A DNA stretch of 64,000 nt from Nitratireductor kimnyeongensis (GCF_019891395.1 NZ_CP078144.1:1-64000); one strand, 5' to 3'; counted from the first letter of the stretch, positions 34,850 through 44,336 are shown. Notes: generated from the letters alone by a model not told the origin. Program-made: numbers and translations.

Positions 34850-36306
34850 TGAGGGAACTCTCCTTGAGCATAAAGGGCAAGGGGCGCCGAAATGCCATCA
34901 TCCGAGATGCGCTGATAGGCTTTGGTGACGGCGGGCAGATATCGGTCGACCCTGTCGAAACGGGCAGCCTGAAGGACGGCGGCGACAGTGTCGGCGGGAC
35001 TGGTCGTCTTTGCGATGGCCGCTTTCAGCGCCTCATCCAGCGGATCGGAGAAGGCAGGCGGCTCGCCTCTGTCAGCGAGTGCTGCAATCCAGAGTGCAAC
35101 ACCGGCTGCAAGATGCGCTGCATCTTCACCCGCATCTTGCAGCTCCAGCATAGGATTGATGAAGCGCTGCGGAAGCTTTTGCGAGCCGTCATTGGCAATC
35201 TGCGCCGTGCGGTGACGCAGCGCGGGGTTGGCGAAACGGTCTGCAAGCCGCTCCATGTATTCGTCCGGCTTCAGGCCGGCGTCGCCGGAAAGCGTCCGGG
35301 CAGATTCTCGCCAGAGGCCCTTTACGAAACCGTGGATCAGCGGGTCGGCAAAGGCATCCGCCACCGTCTCGTGCCCGAGCAGCTGTCCTGCATAGGCGAT
35401 GGCCGAATGCGCGCCGTTCAAAAGCCGAAGCTTCATCTCCTCGAAAGGAGCGACATCGGCCACCATCTCGACGCCATGGCGTTCCCAGGCGGGCCTGCCC
35501 ATCGGGAAATTGTCTTCCACCACCCATTGCATGAAGGGCTCTGTCACCACGGGCCAGGCATCTTCAACGCCGAGTGCCTGTGCAACTCGTTCGCGGTCGG
35601 CATCCGTGGTCGCCGGAACGATGCGGTCCACCATGCTCGAAGGGAAGGCAACATTCTGCTCGATGTAACGGCCCAGTTCGCGATCGCGCAGGGTCGCAAA
35701 TTCGGTCACGAGCCCGCGTAGTGTTTTGCCGTTGGCGGGCAGGTTGTCGCATGAGAGAACGGTGAAAGGCGGCGTGCCGTCAGCCCTTCTTCGGGCGAGG
35801 GCTTCGGTCAGAAAACCCAGTATGCCGGTCGGCCGGTCGGGGTTGGCGAGGTCCGCCGCCACTGTGCGATCCTGCACATTCAGGGTGCCGTCCGCGTTTC
35901 GTGGATAGGCCTTCTCCGTTACGGTCAGCGTCACGATCCGCGTCTGCGGACTGCTCATCGCGGCAAGAACCACCTGCGGGTCCTCCGGTGCCACCAGCAC
36001 CTTCATCACGGATCCGATGACCTTCAGCGTTTCACCGGAACCATCACGCTCGGCGAGTGTGTAGAGACAATCCTGCGGGGCGAGGGCGTCGCGCATGGCA
36101 GAGCTGCGGAGGGAAACGCCGATGATGCCCCAACTGGCATCTCCCTCCGCAAGACAGGCGTCCACATAAACGGCCTGATGAGCGCGATGAAACGCCCCGA
36201 TGCCGATATGCACGACGCCCGCGACCAAATGGGTTGGATCGTAGGCTGGACCCTGAACGGCGCCGGCCAGATGCGACAGACAGGAACGGTTAAGACGCTG
36301 CGCCAT
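34846..36306 (-). CDS. uxuB: Mannitol dehydrogenase family oxidoreductase, probable fructuronate reductase
   Basis: 486-residue long-chain polyol dehydrogenase. GVVHIGIGAFHRAHQAVYVD is the N-terminal NAD motif, and KLRLLNGAHSAIAYAG gives the catalytic Lys, Asn and His of the family. Coupled to uxuA, it most likely reduces fructuronate to mannonate, although the family also contains mannitol, arabinitol and tagaturonate enzymes. Start at ATG 36306, directly preceded by an in-frame GTG (36309). It lies six bases after the ABC ATPase gene. Confidence 0.85.
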   Translation of the reverse strand: MAQRLNRSCLSHLAGAVQGPAYDPTHLVAGVVHIGIGAFHRAHQAVYVDACLAEGDASWGIIGVSLRSSAMRDALAPQDCLYTLAERDGSGETLKVIGSVMKVLVAPEDPQVVLAAMSSPQTRIVTLTVTEKAYPRNADGTLNVQDRTVAADLANPDRPTGILGFLTEALARRRADGTPPFTVLSCDNLPANGKTLRGLVTEFATLRDRELGRYIEQNVAFPSSMVDRIVPATTDADRERVAQALGVEDAWPVVTEPFMQWVVEDNFPMGRPAWERHGVEMVADVAPFEEMKLRLLNGAHSAIAYAGQLLGHETVADAFADPLIHGFVKGLWRESARTLSGDAGLKPDEYMERLADRFANPALRHRTAQIANDGSQKLPQRFINPMLELQDAGEDAAHLAAGVALWIAALADRGEPPAFSDPLDEALKAAIAKTTSPADTVAAVLQAARFDRVDRYLPAVTKAYQRISDDGISAPLALYAQGEFPQ

Positions 36307-36312
36307 CACGGA

Positions 36313-37374
36313 TCAGCCAAGCCTCTGGCTTGTCTCCGCGTCGAAGAGATGTGCCTTGGCCGCCTGAACGCCAAGGCGCACTGTGTCGCCCGCGCGAATG
36401 TGGACGCGATCACGAAGCTGCGCCGAGACGATCTGCTTTCCCACGCGAACCTGAACGAGTGTTTCAGACCCTGTCGGCTCGACATTGGTCGCAACGGCCT
36501 CGAACCCTTCACCATCAGCGGCCAGGAACAAATGCTCAGGACGCATGCCGTAGACCACCTTACTGGCGGCAGGCGGTTCGCCTTCAAGCGGCAGTTCAGC
36601 GCCGCTTTCAACACGGACGCTCTTGCCACCATTGGTAAGGAGGCCCGGTAGGAGGTTCATCGAAGGCGAGCCGATGAAGCTTGCCACAAAGGTGTTGTTC
36701 GGCCGGTCGTAAAGATCCAGCGGCGCGCCCACCTGCTCCACGATGCCATCGCGCATCACGACGATGCGGTCGGCCATGGTCATGGCTTCGATCTGGTCAT
36801 GCGTGACATAGACGGTGGTTGTCTTCAGGCGGGCGTGAATGTCCTTCAGCTCAGCGCGCATCTGAACGCGCAGCTTGGCGTCGAGATTGGACAGCGGCTC
36901 GTCGAAGAGAAAGACCTGCGGATTTCGCACGATGGCGCGGCCCATGGCGACGCGTTGGCGCTGACCGCCGGAAAGCTGGCGCGGATACCGGTCGAGATAG
37001 TCCGACAGGCCGAGAATGGCGGCGGCCTCGCGGACCCGCTGGTCGATCTCGTCTTTCGGGCGCTTGGCGAGCCTGAGCGAGAAGCCCATGTTCTCGGCGA
37101 TCGTCATATGCGGATAGAGCGCATAGTTCTGGAACACCATGGCGATGTCGCGGTGCTTGGGCTCCACATCGTTGATGACGCGTCCCCCGATGCTGATCGT
37201 GCCGCCGGAAATGTCCTCAAGCCCGGCGATCATGCGCAGAAGCGTGGACTTGCCGCAGCCGGAAGGGCCGACCAGAACCACAAAGGCGCCATCCGGCACT
37301 TCGACGGTTACGCCCTTGATGGTTTCGAGCTGTCCGTAGAATTTGCGGACATCCTGGATGTCGACTGAAGCCAT
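36313..37374 (-). CDS. CUT1 ABC importer ATP-binding protein (UgpC/MsmX-like)
   Basis: 353-residue ATPase: Walker [11 protein letters not shown]-loop [10 protein letters not shown], signature LSGGQRQR, Walker [14 protein letters not shown] switch and C-terminal TOBE domain (YGMRPEHLFLA). ATG 37374 with GAGG upstream gives the family N-terminus MASVDIQDVRKFYG; the frame extends much further upstream without coding character. It probably powers the permeases at 38615-40380 in the same operon. Confidence 0.9.
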   Translation of the reverse strand: MASVDIQDVRKFYGQLETIKGVTVEVPDGAFVVLVGPSGCGKSTLLRMIAGLEDISGGTISIGGRVINDVEPKHRDIAMVFQNYALYPHMTIAENMGFSLRLAKRPKDEIDQRVREAAAILGLSDYLDRYPRQLSGGQRQRVAMGRAIVRNPQVFLFDEPLSNLDAKLRVQMRAELKDIHARLKTTTVYVTHDQIEAMTMADRIVVMRDGIVEQVGAPLDLYDRPNNTFVASFIGSPSMNLLPGLLTNGGKSVRVESGAELPLEGEPPAASKVVYGMRPEHLFLAADGEGFEAVATNVEPTGSETLVQVRVGKQIVSAQLRDRVHIRAGDTVRLGVQAAKAHLFDAETSQRLG

Positions 37375-37376
37375 GG

Positions 37377-38618
37377 TTACCTCGAGGCGTAAGCGGTGTG
37401 TGACGTTGAAAGAGCCTCCGCAACGCGGATCGCGGCAAGAAGGCTCAGACCGGTGTGATATCCGGGGTCGAGATCGGGCGTGGCCGGCACATAGTTCACC
37501 GGGCCATCTGCCGTGCGGGTCTGGTAGCCGATGGCCGGCGCACCGCGCCAGTAATGGTCGAAGAATGCGCTGTCCGCTTGTTGCCAGATGGCAAGGCTGT
37601 CGGCGCTGCCGGTCAGCTGGTGGCAGAGCGCGGCGGTGCGGATCGTTTCCGGCAAAGACCACCAGGGTCGGTAGGGGCTGAGCTTTTCGCCGGAAGAAAC
37701 CGAGACGGTGAGATGCAGCCCGCACTCGGCAAAGCCTGCCCGAAACGAAGCGATCAGAATGCGCTCCAGCGTGGCCACCAGCGCCGGGTTCCGGCGAATG
37801 GGCGCATGGTCCAGGGCAAAGCCCGCAAACTCGATGCCGTGTCCGACATTACACTTATCGCCGCCCGGCACATTGCGCAGCAATCCGGATTTCTCGTCCA
37901 GATGGTCCTCGATGACATGATCGATGAAACGCTGCGCATAGGCGGTGTGATCTGAAAGGCCGCAGCGTTCCAGCATGCCGGCAGCGCCGAGCACGATCAT
38001 GCGCGGCCCGAAATCGTCCGGTTCGCCGGCGAGCGCTTCGCCCCCCAAAGGCTTTTCTTCGCCCATCTGAAAGCGGCCATCCTCGATTGCCGCAATCACA
38101 TCGGCGAGATAGCGCAAATATCCGGGCAGTTCTTCAGGCACATAGCGGGCGGCTGCCGCCACCAGTCCCTTGGCGGCGAAAGCATCGGAATAGGTGAACA
38201 CGTCTCCCGCCGGTTCCTGGGCAGTCACCGCGCCATCGCCGTCCGCGCGAACAGGGCGAAGCCCGGCATCATAGCGGAAATAGACATGGCCATCGCGCGC
38301 CTGCAGTTCCTTGATGCGCGCGAAGAGCGAGCGTCCGGCATCATTGAGCCGCTGAGATAGCGCCGCATCGCGCGTCTCGAAGAAAGCCGCATGGCTGACC
38401 AGCGCTTCGAGACCACGCCCCTGAATCCAGCCATAGGTGTAGTCCGGCCCGCGCAGCCCGTCGGCCTCGCCATAATCGGCAAGCGTCAGGCTGTTGACCT
38501 TGGTGTTCAAAAAGCCCGCCCCAAGCAGGGGGCGATCCAGCATCCATTGGAGCGTCCCGGCATTGGCCGATGCATAGCGGTCAGCGGCCTCTGGAAAGAA
38601 GGCGTTCCCGGCGGTCAT
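37377..38618 (-). CDS. AGE-family epimerase/isomerase
   Basis: 413-residue alpha/alpha-barrel enzyme of the N-acylglucosamine 2-epimerase family. Typical stretches are DYTYGWIQGRGLEALVSHA near residue 60, EPAGDVFTYSDAFAAKGLVA, and RPWWSLPETIRTAALCHQLTG in the C-terminal half. Members epimerise GlcNAc/ManNAc or isomerise mannose, glucose or related sugars. In a cluster with NagA and UxuAB it may interconvert the amino-sugar or uronate part. ATG 38618 overlaps the permease stop (ATGA); the longer frame to 38828 is not used. Confidence 0.82.
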   Translation of the reverse strand: MTAGNAFFPEAADRYASANAGTLQWMLDRPLLGAGFLNTKVNSLTLADYGEADGLRGPDYTYGWIQGRGLEALVSHAAFFETRDAALSQRLNDAGRSLFARIKELQARDGHVYFRYDAGLRPVRADGDGAVTAQEPAGDVFTYSDAFAAKGLVAAAARYVPEELPGYLRYLADVIAAIEDGRFQMGEEKPLGGEALAGEPDDFGPRMIVLGAAGMLERCGLSDHTAYAQRFIDHVIEDHLDEKSGLLRNVPGGDKCNVGHGIEFAGFALDHAPIRRNPALVATLERILIASFRAGFAECGLHLTVSVSSGEKLSPYRPWWSLPETIRTAALCHQLTGSADSLAIWQQADSAFFDHYWRGAPAIGYQTRTADGPVNYVPATPDLDPGYHTGLSLLAAIRVAEALSTSHTAYASR

Positions 38619-39496
38619 TCCTTCATCCCCGTGCTGGCAACACCCTGCACGAAATTGCGACGCAGGATCACGAACAGCGTGATGGAGGGTACGAGCACGG
38701 CCGCAGATGCCGCGCTCAACCGGCCAAGATCGACGGTGAATCCGGTCTGGAACAGGGCGAGGCCAACCTCGATCGTGTAGCTGTCGCGCGTCGTCGTCAC
38801 GATCATCGGCCAGGCGAAGGAGGTCCATGCCTGGAAAAAGGCGAGAACGGCAAGCGCGCCGAGCGCACCGCGCAAGAGCGGCAGGACGATCTTCCAGAAG
38901 ATCCAGAACTCTCCCGCCCCGTCGATGCGCGCGGCCTCAAGCAGTTCGTCGGGTATGGAATGCATCACATTCTGGCGGATCAGAAAGATGCCGAAGCTCA
39001 TCACCAGATAGCCAAGCAGCAGGCCCCAGAGAGAATTGAGCACACCCAGCGCCTGCGCCTGGAAATAAAGCGGGATCATATAGACCTCGAACGGCACGAT
39101 GGCCGTGGCGAGGATCAGGATGAAGATGATGTTGAGCGAGCGAAACGGAAACTTGGCCAGCACATAGCCGGCGATTGCCGAGGTCATGACAATCGCCACC
39201 ATGGAAAGGGTGGAGAACGCGACGCTGTTGAATATCCACATCGGCAACGGCGTGTCCGCCAGCACCGAGCGGAAGTTTTCCAGCGTCGGATCGGTGGGGA
39301 TGATGCGTGGCGGCCAGGCGACGATCTCTTCAGGCGTCTTGAAGGCGTTCGACACCAGAAACACCAGCGGCAGGATCATCAGGATCGAGAAGCAGAACAG
39401 GAACACATCGATGGCGAAATCGATGAGTTTGCCCCGCGTTTTCATGCGCCCGCCGGCTTTCGGGCGTGGTGTGGAAGCGGCTATCGTCTGTGTCAT
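38615..39496 (-). CDS. CUT1 ABC importer permease (MalG type)
   Basis: 293-residue inner-membrane protein with six predicted helices and EAA loop LEAARIDGAGEFWIFWKIVLP. A hydrophilic N-terminal tail of about 23 residues precedes the first helix. It overlaps the preceding permease gene (39493-39496) and the AGE epimerase gene by ATGA junctions, so the operon is tightly coupled. Confidence 0.9.
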   Translation of the reverse strand: MTQTIAASTPRPKAGGRMKTRGKLIDFAIDVFLFCFSILMILPLVFLVSNAFKTPEEIVAWPPRIIPTDPTLENFRSVLADTPLPMWIFNSVAFSTLSMVAIVMTSAIAGYVLAKFPFRSLNIIFILILATAIVPFEVYMIPLYFQAQALGVLNSLWGLLLGYLVMSFGIFLIRQNVMHSIPDELLEAARIDGAGEFWIFWKIVLPLLRGALGALAVLAFFQAWTSFAWPMIVTTTRDSYTIEVGLALFQTGFTVDLGRLSAASAAVLVPSITLFVILRRNFVQGVASTGMKE

Positions 39497-40380
39497 TTCC
39501 GCCCCTTTTCCCGAAGAAGACCGAACTGGATGAGAGTCAGCACGAGAACAATGGCCAGAAGCACCACGGCTTCGGAGGCCGCATAGCCGACACGGTAGTT
39601 GCGGAAGCTGTTTTCGAGCATGTCGAGCACCAGAACCCGGACCTGCCTGCCGGGCGCGCCCTGTGAGTCCGAGGCAAGAACGAAGGCCTGCGCATAGACA
39701 TTGAAGCCGGAGATCAGCGTGACGACGGAAACATAGAGCGTGATCGGTTTCAGCATCGGCACCGAGACATGCCAGAAACGCTGCACGCCGGACGCGCCAT
39801 CAAGCTTGGCTGCCTCGAAGAGAGAGACCGGAAGGTTCTTGAAACCGACGAGATAGATCAGCACGGCATAGCCGAGCGCCTGCCAGGAACACAGGACGAT
39901 GATACAGATCACCGAAAGAACGGGATCGAAAAGCCATGCCTGCGCCGGGATGCCGAAGAATTCGAGCAAAGCGTTGAGCGGGCCGAGCTTGGCGTCGAAA
40001 ATCCATTTCCAGGCCATCGCCGCCGGCACCAGCGACACGACATGCGGGATGAAGACCGATGTCTCGTAGAACCCGGAGAAGCGCGAATGCGTGCGGTGGT
40101 GGATAAGCCCGGCGATCACCATGGCGGTGGGCACCGTGAGAATGACCACGCCGAAAGCGATGATCGACGTGTTTGTCAGGGCGTTCAGGAAGAGCTGGTC
40201 CTGAAAGAGCTCGCGGAAATTCGCCAGGCCGATGAACGGTTTGTTCTTCGACAGGATGTTCCACTGATGCAGGCTCAGCCGCAATGTCTCGACGATCGGG
40301 TACATGCGCACCCAGGCAAAGATCGCCAGCGTCGGTAGGATCGCCAGAATGGCAAAGCGCCATCGCTTTTGTTGCAGCAT
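39493..40380 (-). CDS. CUT1 ABC importer permease (MalF type)
   Basis: 295-residue inner-membrane protein with six predicted helices. The EAA loop is FEAAKLDGASGVQRFWHVSVP, and LRLSLHQWNILSKNKPFIGLANF is the usual periplasmic loop of MalF-type sugar permeases. It follows the binding-protein gene after a 78-base gap holding a strong hairpin. Confidence 0.9.
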   Translation of the reverse strand: MLQQKRWRFAILAILPTLAIFAWVRMYPIVETLRLSLHQWNILSKNKPFIGLANFRELFQDQLFLNALTNTSIIAFGVVILTVPTAMVIAGLIHHRTHSRFSGFYETSVFIPHVVSLVPAAMAWKWIFDAKLGPLNALLEFFGIPAQAWLFDPVLSVICIIVLCSWQALGYAVLIYLVGFKNLPVSLFEAAKLDGASGVQRFWHVSVPMLKPITLYVSVVTLISGFNVYAQAFVLASDSQGAPGRQVRVLVLDMLENSFRNYRVGYAASEAVVLLAIVLVLTLIQFGLLREKGRK

Positions 40381-40410
40381 TTTGTTCCCGTCCGCCTGAA
40401 GTCACTGATC

Positions 40411-40434
40411 GGAAACGGCGCGGACGCCGTTTCC
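40411..40434 (-). other. Intercistronic hairpin between binding protein and permease
   Basis: GGAAACGGCG-CGGA-CGCCGTTTCC is a perfect ten-base-pair stem with a four-base loop, in the gap after the binding-protein gene. No T-run follows on the transcribed strand. It is the third such element in this window at the same operon position. Confidence 0.6.
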
Positions 40435-40458
40435 GGGATGAGGGTATCGTTGAAGCGC

Positions 40459-41781
40459 CTATTCGGCGAGAAGGCCTTCGCGCTTCAAAATGTTGTTGGT
40501 CTCTTCGGCAGCCTTTGCAAGCACTGCGTCGATGGCCGCGTCATCCTCGGCGAGCACGGGATTGCTATAGGCGTTGGTGAGCTGAGCGGCGAGACGGGTC
40601 AGCACCTCCTCGATCGGACCAATGGCCGGCAGGGTGAAAAACTTGTAGTCCTCCGGATAGTCGACGAATGCGCCATAGGCGGGCACCTTGTCCGTGACGA
40701 CGCTGTAGTCGACGCCCGAACGGTTGGGCAGCCAGCCGACATTGTCGAGAAGCCAGACGAGGTTCTCCGGGTCGTTGGCGGCCTGCACATAGGCCCATGC
40801 AGCCTCTGCGTCCTCACCCTCGACGGAGTTCACATAGAGGTTGGCCGGCAGAGCGATGGAGCCGACCGGCAGCGGCGCGGTCGCATAGTTCAGGTCCGGA
40901 GCCTTGGCCGCGATGTCGGCGATCACCCAGGATTCGCGGATGAACATCGCCGTCTGACCGCGCTCGAAAGCCTCGGCATCTGCCGGCATTTCGGGCGTCA
41001 CGGTCTTCAGCACATGCACGTTCTCGAGATACTGCTTGAGTGCCTTGCGGCCGGCCTCATTGGCGTAGTTCGCCTTCCACTTGCCGTCGCTCACTTCCTC
41101 GATAACCGAGCCGCCAAACTGGAAGAGGTTGATCCAGAATTTTTCGGCAATGCCCTGGCCGCCGCCCGAAAGGCGCAGGCTCCAGCCCGAAACGGTCGCC
41201 TTGCCGTCAGCGTCGCGCTGGGTGAGCTTCTCGGCATAATCCGTGTAGGCCTCCATGGTCTGCGGCGGCTCATTGAGCCCTGCCGCCTCGAACATGTCGA
41301 CATTGTAGAACAGCGCGCCCTGACCGCGGAAAAGCGGAACGCCATAAACGGTGCCGTTCTTGGAAGCGGCATCGACGAAGAACGCGCCGAAATTATCACT
41401 GTTGGTGACGAAATTCGCCACGGCTTCCGGTGCCGCCGGCAGCAGATCATTTTCGATGTAGCGGCTGGCCGTGGAGCCCGCGAGCTCGATCACGGTCACG
41501 CCGGCGGAGCCGGAGGTGAGGCCCAGCGCAATGCGCTTTTCATGTTCGCGCAAAGCAATCGCTTCGACGTTGATTTTGAGGTCGGGATATTTCTCCTTCA
41601 GCCCCTCCGCCACGTGCTCGTAGAACGGCGCCATTTCGGGATAGCCGCTCCAGACATTGATGGTCTGGGCAAATGCGGAACCGGAGATCGCGGTGATCGC
41701 CGCCCCCAGTGACAGCGCCGCCACCCGAGCCGTGAATCGCGAGCTGCCGGATTTTGTGTTGCTGGATCTGTACGCTCTCAT
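40459..41781 (-). CDS. CUT1 ABC importer substrate-binding protein
   Basis: 440-residue exported binding protein. The signal peptide has a basic start (MRAYRSSNTKSGSSRFTAR), a hydrophobic core and SAFAQ-TINVWSGY as the likely cleavage site (about residue 38). FRGQGALFYNVDMFEAAGLNE is a standard family segment. ATG 41781 is preceded by AAGGGAG. The promoter contains the GCAACCGGTTGC palindrome, so the transporter appears to be under the LacI-type regulator at 46051. Ligand unknown; neighbours point to an amino-sugar/uronate saccharide. Confidence 0.9.
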   Translation of the reverse strand: MRAYRSSNTKSGSSRFTARVAALSLGAAITAISGSAFAQTINVWSGYPEMAPFYEHVAEGLKEKYPDLKINVEAIALREHEKRIALGLTSGSAGVTVIELAGSTASRYIENDLLPAAPEAVANFVTNSDNFGAFFVDAASKNGTVYGVPLFRGQGALFYNVDMFEAAGLNEPPQTMEAYTDYAEKLTQRDADGKATVSGWSLRLSGGGQGIAEKFWINLFQFGGSVIEEVSDGKWKANYANEAGRKALKQYLENVHVLKTVTPEMPADAEAFERGQTAMFIRESWVIADIAAKAPDLNYATAPLPVGSIALPANLYVNSVEGEDAEAAWAYVQAANDPENLVWLLDNVGWLPNRSGVDYSVVTDKVPAYGAFVDYPEDYKFFTLPAIGPIEEVLTRLAAQLTNAYSNPVLAEDDAAIDAVLAKAAEETNNILKREGLLAE

Positions 41782-41842
41782 CTTTTGTTCTCCCTTTCGA
41801 CGTGAGCAGACTGCAATTTCGTTCCCAATGAAAAACTGCCAT

Positions 41843-41854
41843 GCAACCGGTTGC
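41843..41854. promoter_or_regulatory. LacI-type operator upstream of the binding-protein gene
   Basis: GCAACCGGTTGC is a perfect 12-base palindrome with the central CG usual for LacI-family sites, 61 bases upstream of the binding-protein start. The same sequence occurs between the NagB-like gene and the LacI regulator gene. Confidence 0.75.
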
Positions 41855-41925
41855 GCGTCAAGCCGACTTCCGTTTGCATCAGCATGGCCGCCCTGCATTT
41901 CGCGATGGCCTGGCTTCGTCTTCCT

Positions 41926-43188
41926 CTATTCCCTGTCAGCCTGTGTTTTCTCGAGAAGCGCAACACCGGCGGCAGCGAGCGCCTCTGCGCAACCGGGTGC
42001 GAAAGTAGCCGGCTGCCCATAATAACGGTGTGCTTCTTCCACCTCATACCCGCCAAAAGCATGTTCTTCTGCCGGAGGGATGTAGCCGGGATTGTCTTCG
42101 GAAAACCCGGCGATGAACGCCACTCGGTCCCCACAGGCGGCGCGCAGACCGAGCGCGGTCGCCGCAAAGATCTCCCCGGGGAGGCCAAAGACTGCCAATC
42201 CGCCCCAATCGAGCAGGGACACCCGGCCCGTAAGGGCGTCGGTTGACTCAAGCGCAATGGTCTCCGCCCAGTGGATCCAGGCATCGAGTAGCGCTGCATG
42301 CGCGGGTTCAGCCCCTGCGCGCTCAGCGCGCCATCGGGTTGCCAGTTCTGCCGGCGTCTCGGTCTCACGCCGCTTGAACGGCAGGGAAACCTGCGCTTCC
42401 AGTGCCGCCACGTCCCCACCAAGTTGCAGCTCCGCTGCATCCATTGCCGCCTTTGCGATTTTCTCTCCAATCCGTTCGGCGGCGGCAAAGCTGCGATCCG
42501 GGTTTGCGGCAAGGCTGATCGAGGCATGGGCGCTGTGGCCCGTATTCGCGTCGCCCACACATCCGGTCACGAACAGGGCGGTGGCTCCGGGATGCGCGGT
42601 CTCAAGCGCGCGGCGCACATAGTGCGGATAGTCGGCAGTCCACAGCCGGTTGTCTGCACCGAGCACCACGGGGTGGCAGGCATAGCCCGTCATCAAGGCA
42701 ATCATGCCGCCATTCTCGTCGCGTACACGCAAGAGCGGCAGAGCGCGATCTACCGAGCCGCCCGGATGGCGGCGATTGCGCGCAATGTCGGGGTCGGTTC
42801 CAAGCCCGACGGAAAGCTTTGCAGGCCTTTGCGCGGCAACAGCCTGATCGATGGCTTCGACACAGGCGTCTTCCAGCTTCTGCAGATAGTCTTCGTCGGT
42901 CTCAATCGTCAGGCGTCCGGCCATGGAAACCGGGCCGCCATGATTGTGCAGGGCGCTGATGATGACATTGGTCTCGGGGAGGGCGCAGCGGCGGCGAATG
43001 CGCGCGCTCATGTCTCCGTGCAGGCCGATCACATCGGCAACCACCATCGCCGTATCGTTGACAGCCAGCGCACGCACCGTCAGCGGATCATGCGCACCCG
43101 TCGCCGGCAAGGTGCGGGCGGCAAAACCCGAAAGCGGCAAGCCTGCAGGCGGCGTGATGTCTACCGTGGCGACGCCTGCGCGGATCAT
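41926..43188 (-). CDS. Neutral-ceramidase-N-domain-like hydrolase
   Basis: 420-residue protein without signal peptide, so cytoplasmic. It resembles the N-terminal domain of neutral/alkaline non-lysosomal ceramidases: GVATVDITPPAGLPLSGF at the start, the metal motif SALHNHGGP, TGYACHPVVLG, and NPGYIPPAEEHAFGGYEVEE. True enzymes are about 650 residues and exported. The GDxSPN segment with the serine nucleophile appears here as GDANTG, so classical ceramidase action is doubtful. It lies between nagA and the importer genes; a role in cleaving an amide or acyl group from an imported sugar is possible. The start codon overlaps the nagA stop by four bases. Confidence 0.75.
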   Translation of the reverse strand: MIRAGVATVDITPPAGLPLSGFAARTLPATGAHDPLTVRALAVNDTAMVVADVIGLHGDMSARIRRRCALPETNVIISALHNHGGPVSMAGRLTIETDEDYLQKLEDACVEAIDQAVAAQRPAKLSVGLGTDPDIARNRRHPGGSVDRALPLLRVRDENGGMIALMTGYACHPVVLGADNRLWTADYPHYVRRALETAHPGATALFVTGCVGDANTGHSAHASISLAANPDRSFAAAERIGEKIAKAAMDAAELQLGGDVAALEAQVSLPFKRRETETPAELATRWRAERAGAEPAHAALLDAWIHWAETIALESTDALTGRVSLLDWGGLAVFGLPGEIFAATALGLRAACGDRVAFIAGFSEDNPGYIPPAEEHAFGGYEVEEAHRYYGQPATFAPGCAEALAAAGVALLEKTQADRE

Positions 43189-44336
43189 GCGGAGAACACC
43201 TCTTCGCTGTGAACGAGCGTGGTTTGAAGCTCAAACGCGCCGGTTTTCCCGTCAATCGAAAAACGGATGAGATCGGCCGGTGCATCCAGCTTCATCACGC
43301 CCCGCCCATCGACAAACGCGCCGGGGTTCGTCGTGGCGAGCCTGAGCGCCTGTGCCAGCGAAAGCCCGGCCATGCGCATCGCGATAGGAATATTGGCGAT
43401 CAGTGGCAAGCCGGCTCCGGCCAGATAAGGTGTCCCGGCAATGCCCACGCGTCCGTCTGCGCGCACCTCGACATCGCCGCCGATCGGTTGTCGGTAGACA
43501 CCGGGCTCCATGCCGGCAAGCGCCACGCTGTCGGAAACCAAAAGAGCGCGTTCCAGCCCCTTGGCGCGTAGCATGGTCTTGAACGCGTCGTCCGGCAGGT
43601 GATGGCCGTCGGCGATAAGCGTGGCGGTCAGCCGGTCATCGGCGAGCTGCGCCCAGATCAGGTTCGGATGGCGCGGCATGAGCGCGGCAGCGCCATTGCC
43701 CAGATGTGTGGAGAGCCGCGCGCCGGCCTCGGCAGCGGCATGAACCTGCTCGGGCGTGGCAGAGGAATGCCCAATGGCGACATGAACGCCCTGCGCCATT
43801 ACTGCGCGAATATAGGCCGGGGCCTCTTCATATTCGGGCGCAAGGGTCACGAGACGGACAAGGCAGCCGCTCGCCTTTTGCCATGCATTGAATTCATCAA
43901 GCGATGGCGGCCGCACATGCTCCGCCGGATGCGCGCCGCGCGGCCCGTCCTCGGGCGCGATGCTCGGGCCTTCCATGTGAACGCCGGGGATCATGCGCGC
44001 GCAGAGAGGATCTTCGCGCCGCGCCGTAGCGATGGCGTCAAGCCCATCGAGCAGCCGCTCGCGCGATCCGGTCACAAGGGTTGGAAGATAGGTGGTCACG
44101 CCGAGCCCGGCCATGATGCGGGTGAGCTCGCAAACGCGCTTCGGCGTTAGCGCGCCGTCATTCAGGTCAAGCCCCGCATAGCCGTTAACCTGCAGGTCGA
44201 CCAGGCCGGGCGTGAGATAGGTTTCATCCTGCGAATCCGTCTCGGCAATCGCCGCGATCCGCCCGTCGCGGATCGTGATGGTGATGCCGCCTCCGGTAAC
44301 GGGATCGCGCCCGGTTATGGTCTTCTCCGTGCTCAC
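43185..44336 (-). CDS. nagA: N-acetylglucosamine-6-phosphate deacetylase
   Basis: 383-residue amidohydrolase. Characteristic parts are LVDLQVNGYAGLDLND, the metal-binding EGPSIAPEDGPRGAHP, IGHSSATPEQV, THLGNGAAALMPRHP and LLVSDSVALAGMEPG with the catalytic aspartate. It removes acetate from GlcNAc-6-phosphate to give glucosamine-6-phosphate. THLGN instead of the usual THLYN is a small departure near the active site. It is coupled by four-base overlaps to the SIS gene and the ceramidase-like gene. Confidence 0.9.
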   Translation of the reverse strand: MSTEKTITGRDPVTGGGITITIRDGRIAAIAETDSQDETYLTPGLVDLQVNGYAGLDLNDGALTPKRVCELTRIMAGLGVTTYLPTLVTGSRERLLDGLDAIATARREDPLCARMIPGVHMEGPSIAPEDGPRGAHPAEHVRPPSLDEFNAWQKASGCLVRLVTLAPEYEEAPAYIRAVMAQGVHVAIGHSSATPEQVHAAAEAGARLSTHLGNGAAALMPRHPNLIWAQLADDRLTATLIADGHHLPDDAFKTMLRAKGLERALLVSDSVALAGMEPGVYRQPIGGDVEVRADGRVGIAGTPYLAGAGLPLIANIPIAMRMAGLSLAQALRLATTNPGAFVDGRGVMKLDAPADLIRFSIDGKTGAFELQTTLVHSEEVFSA

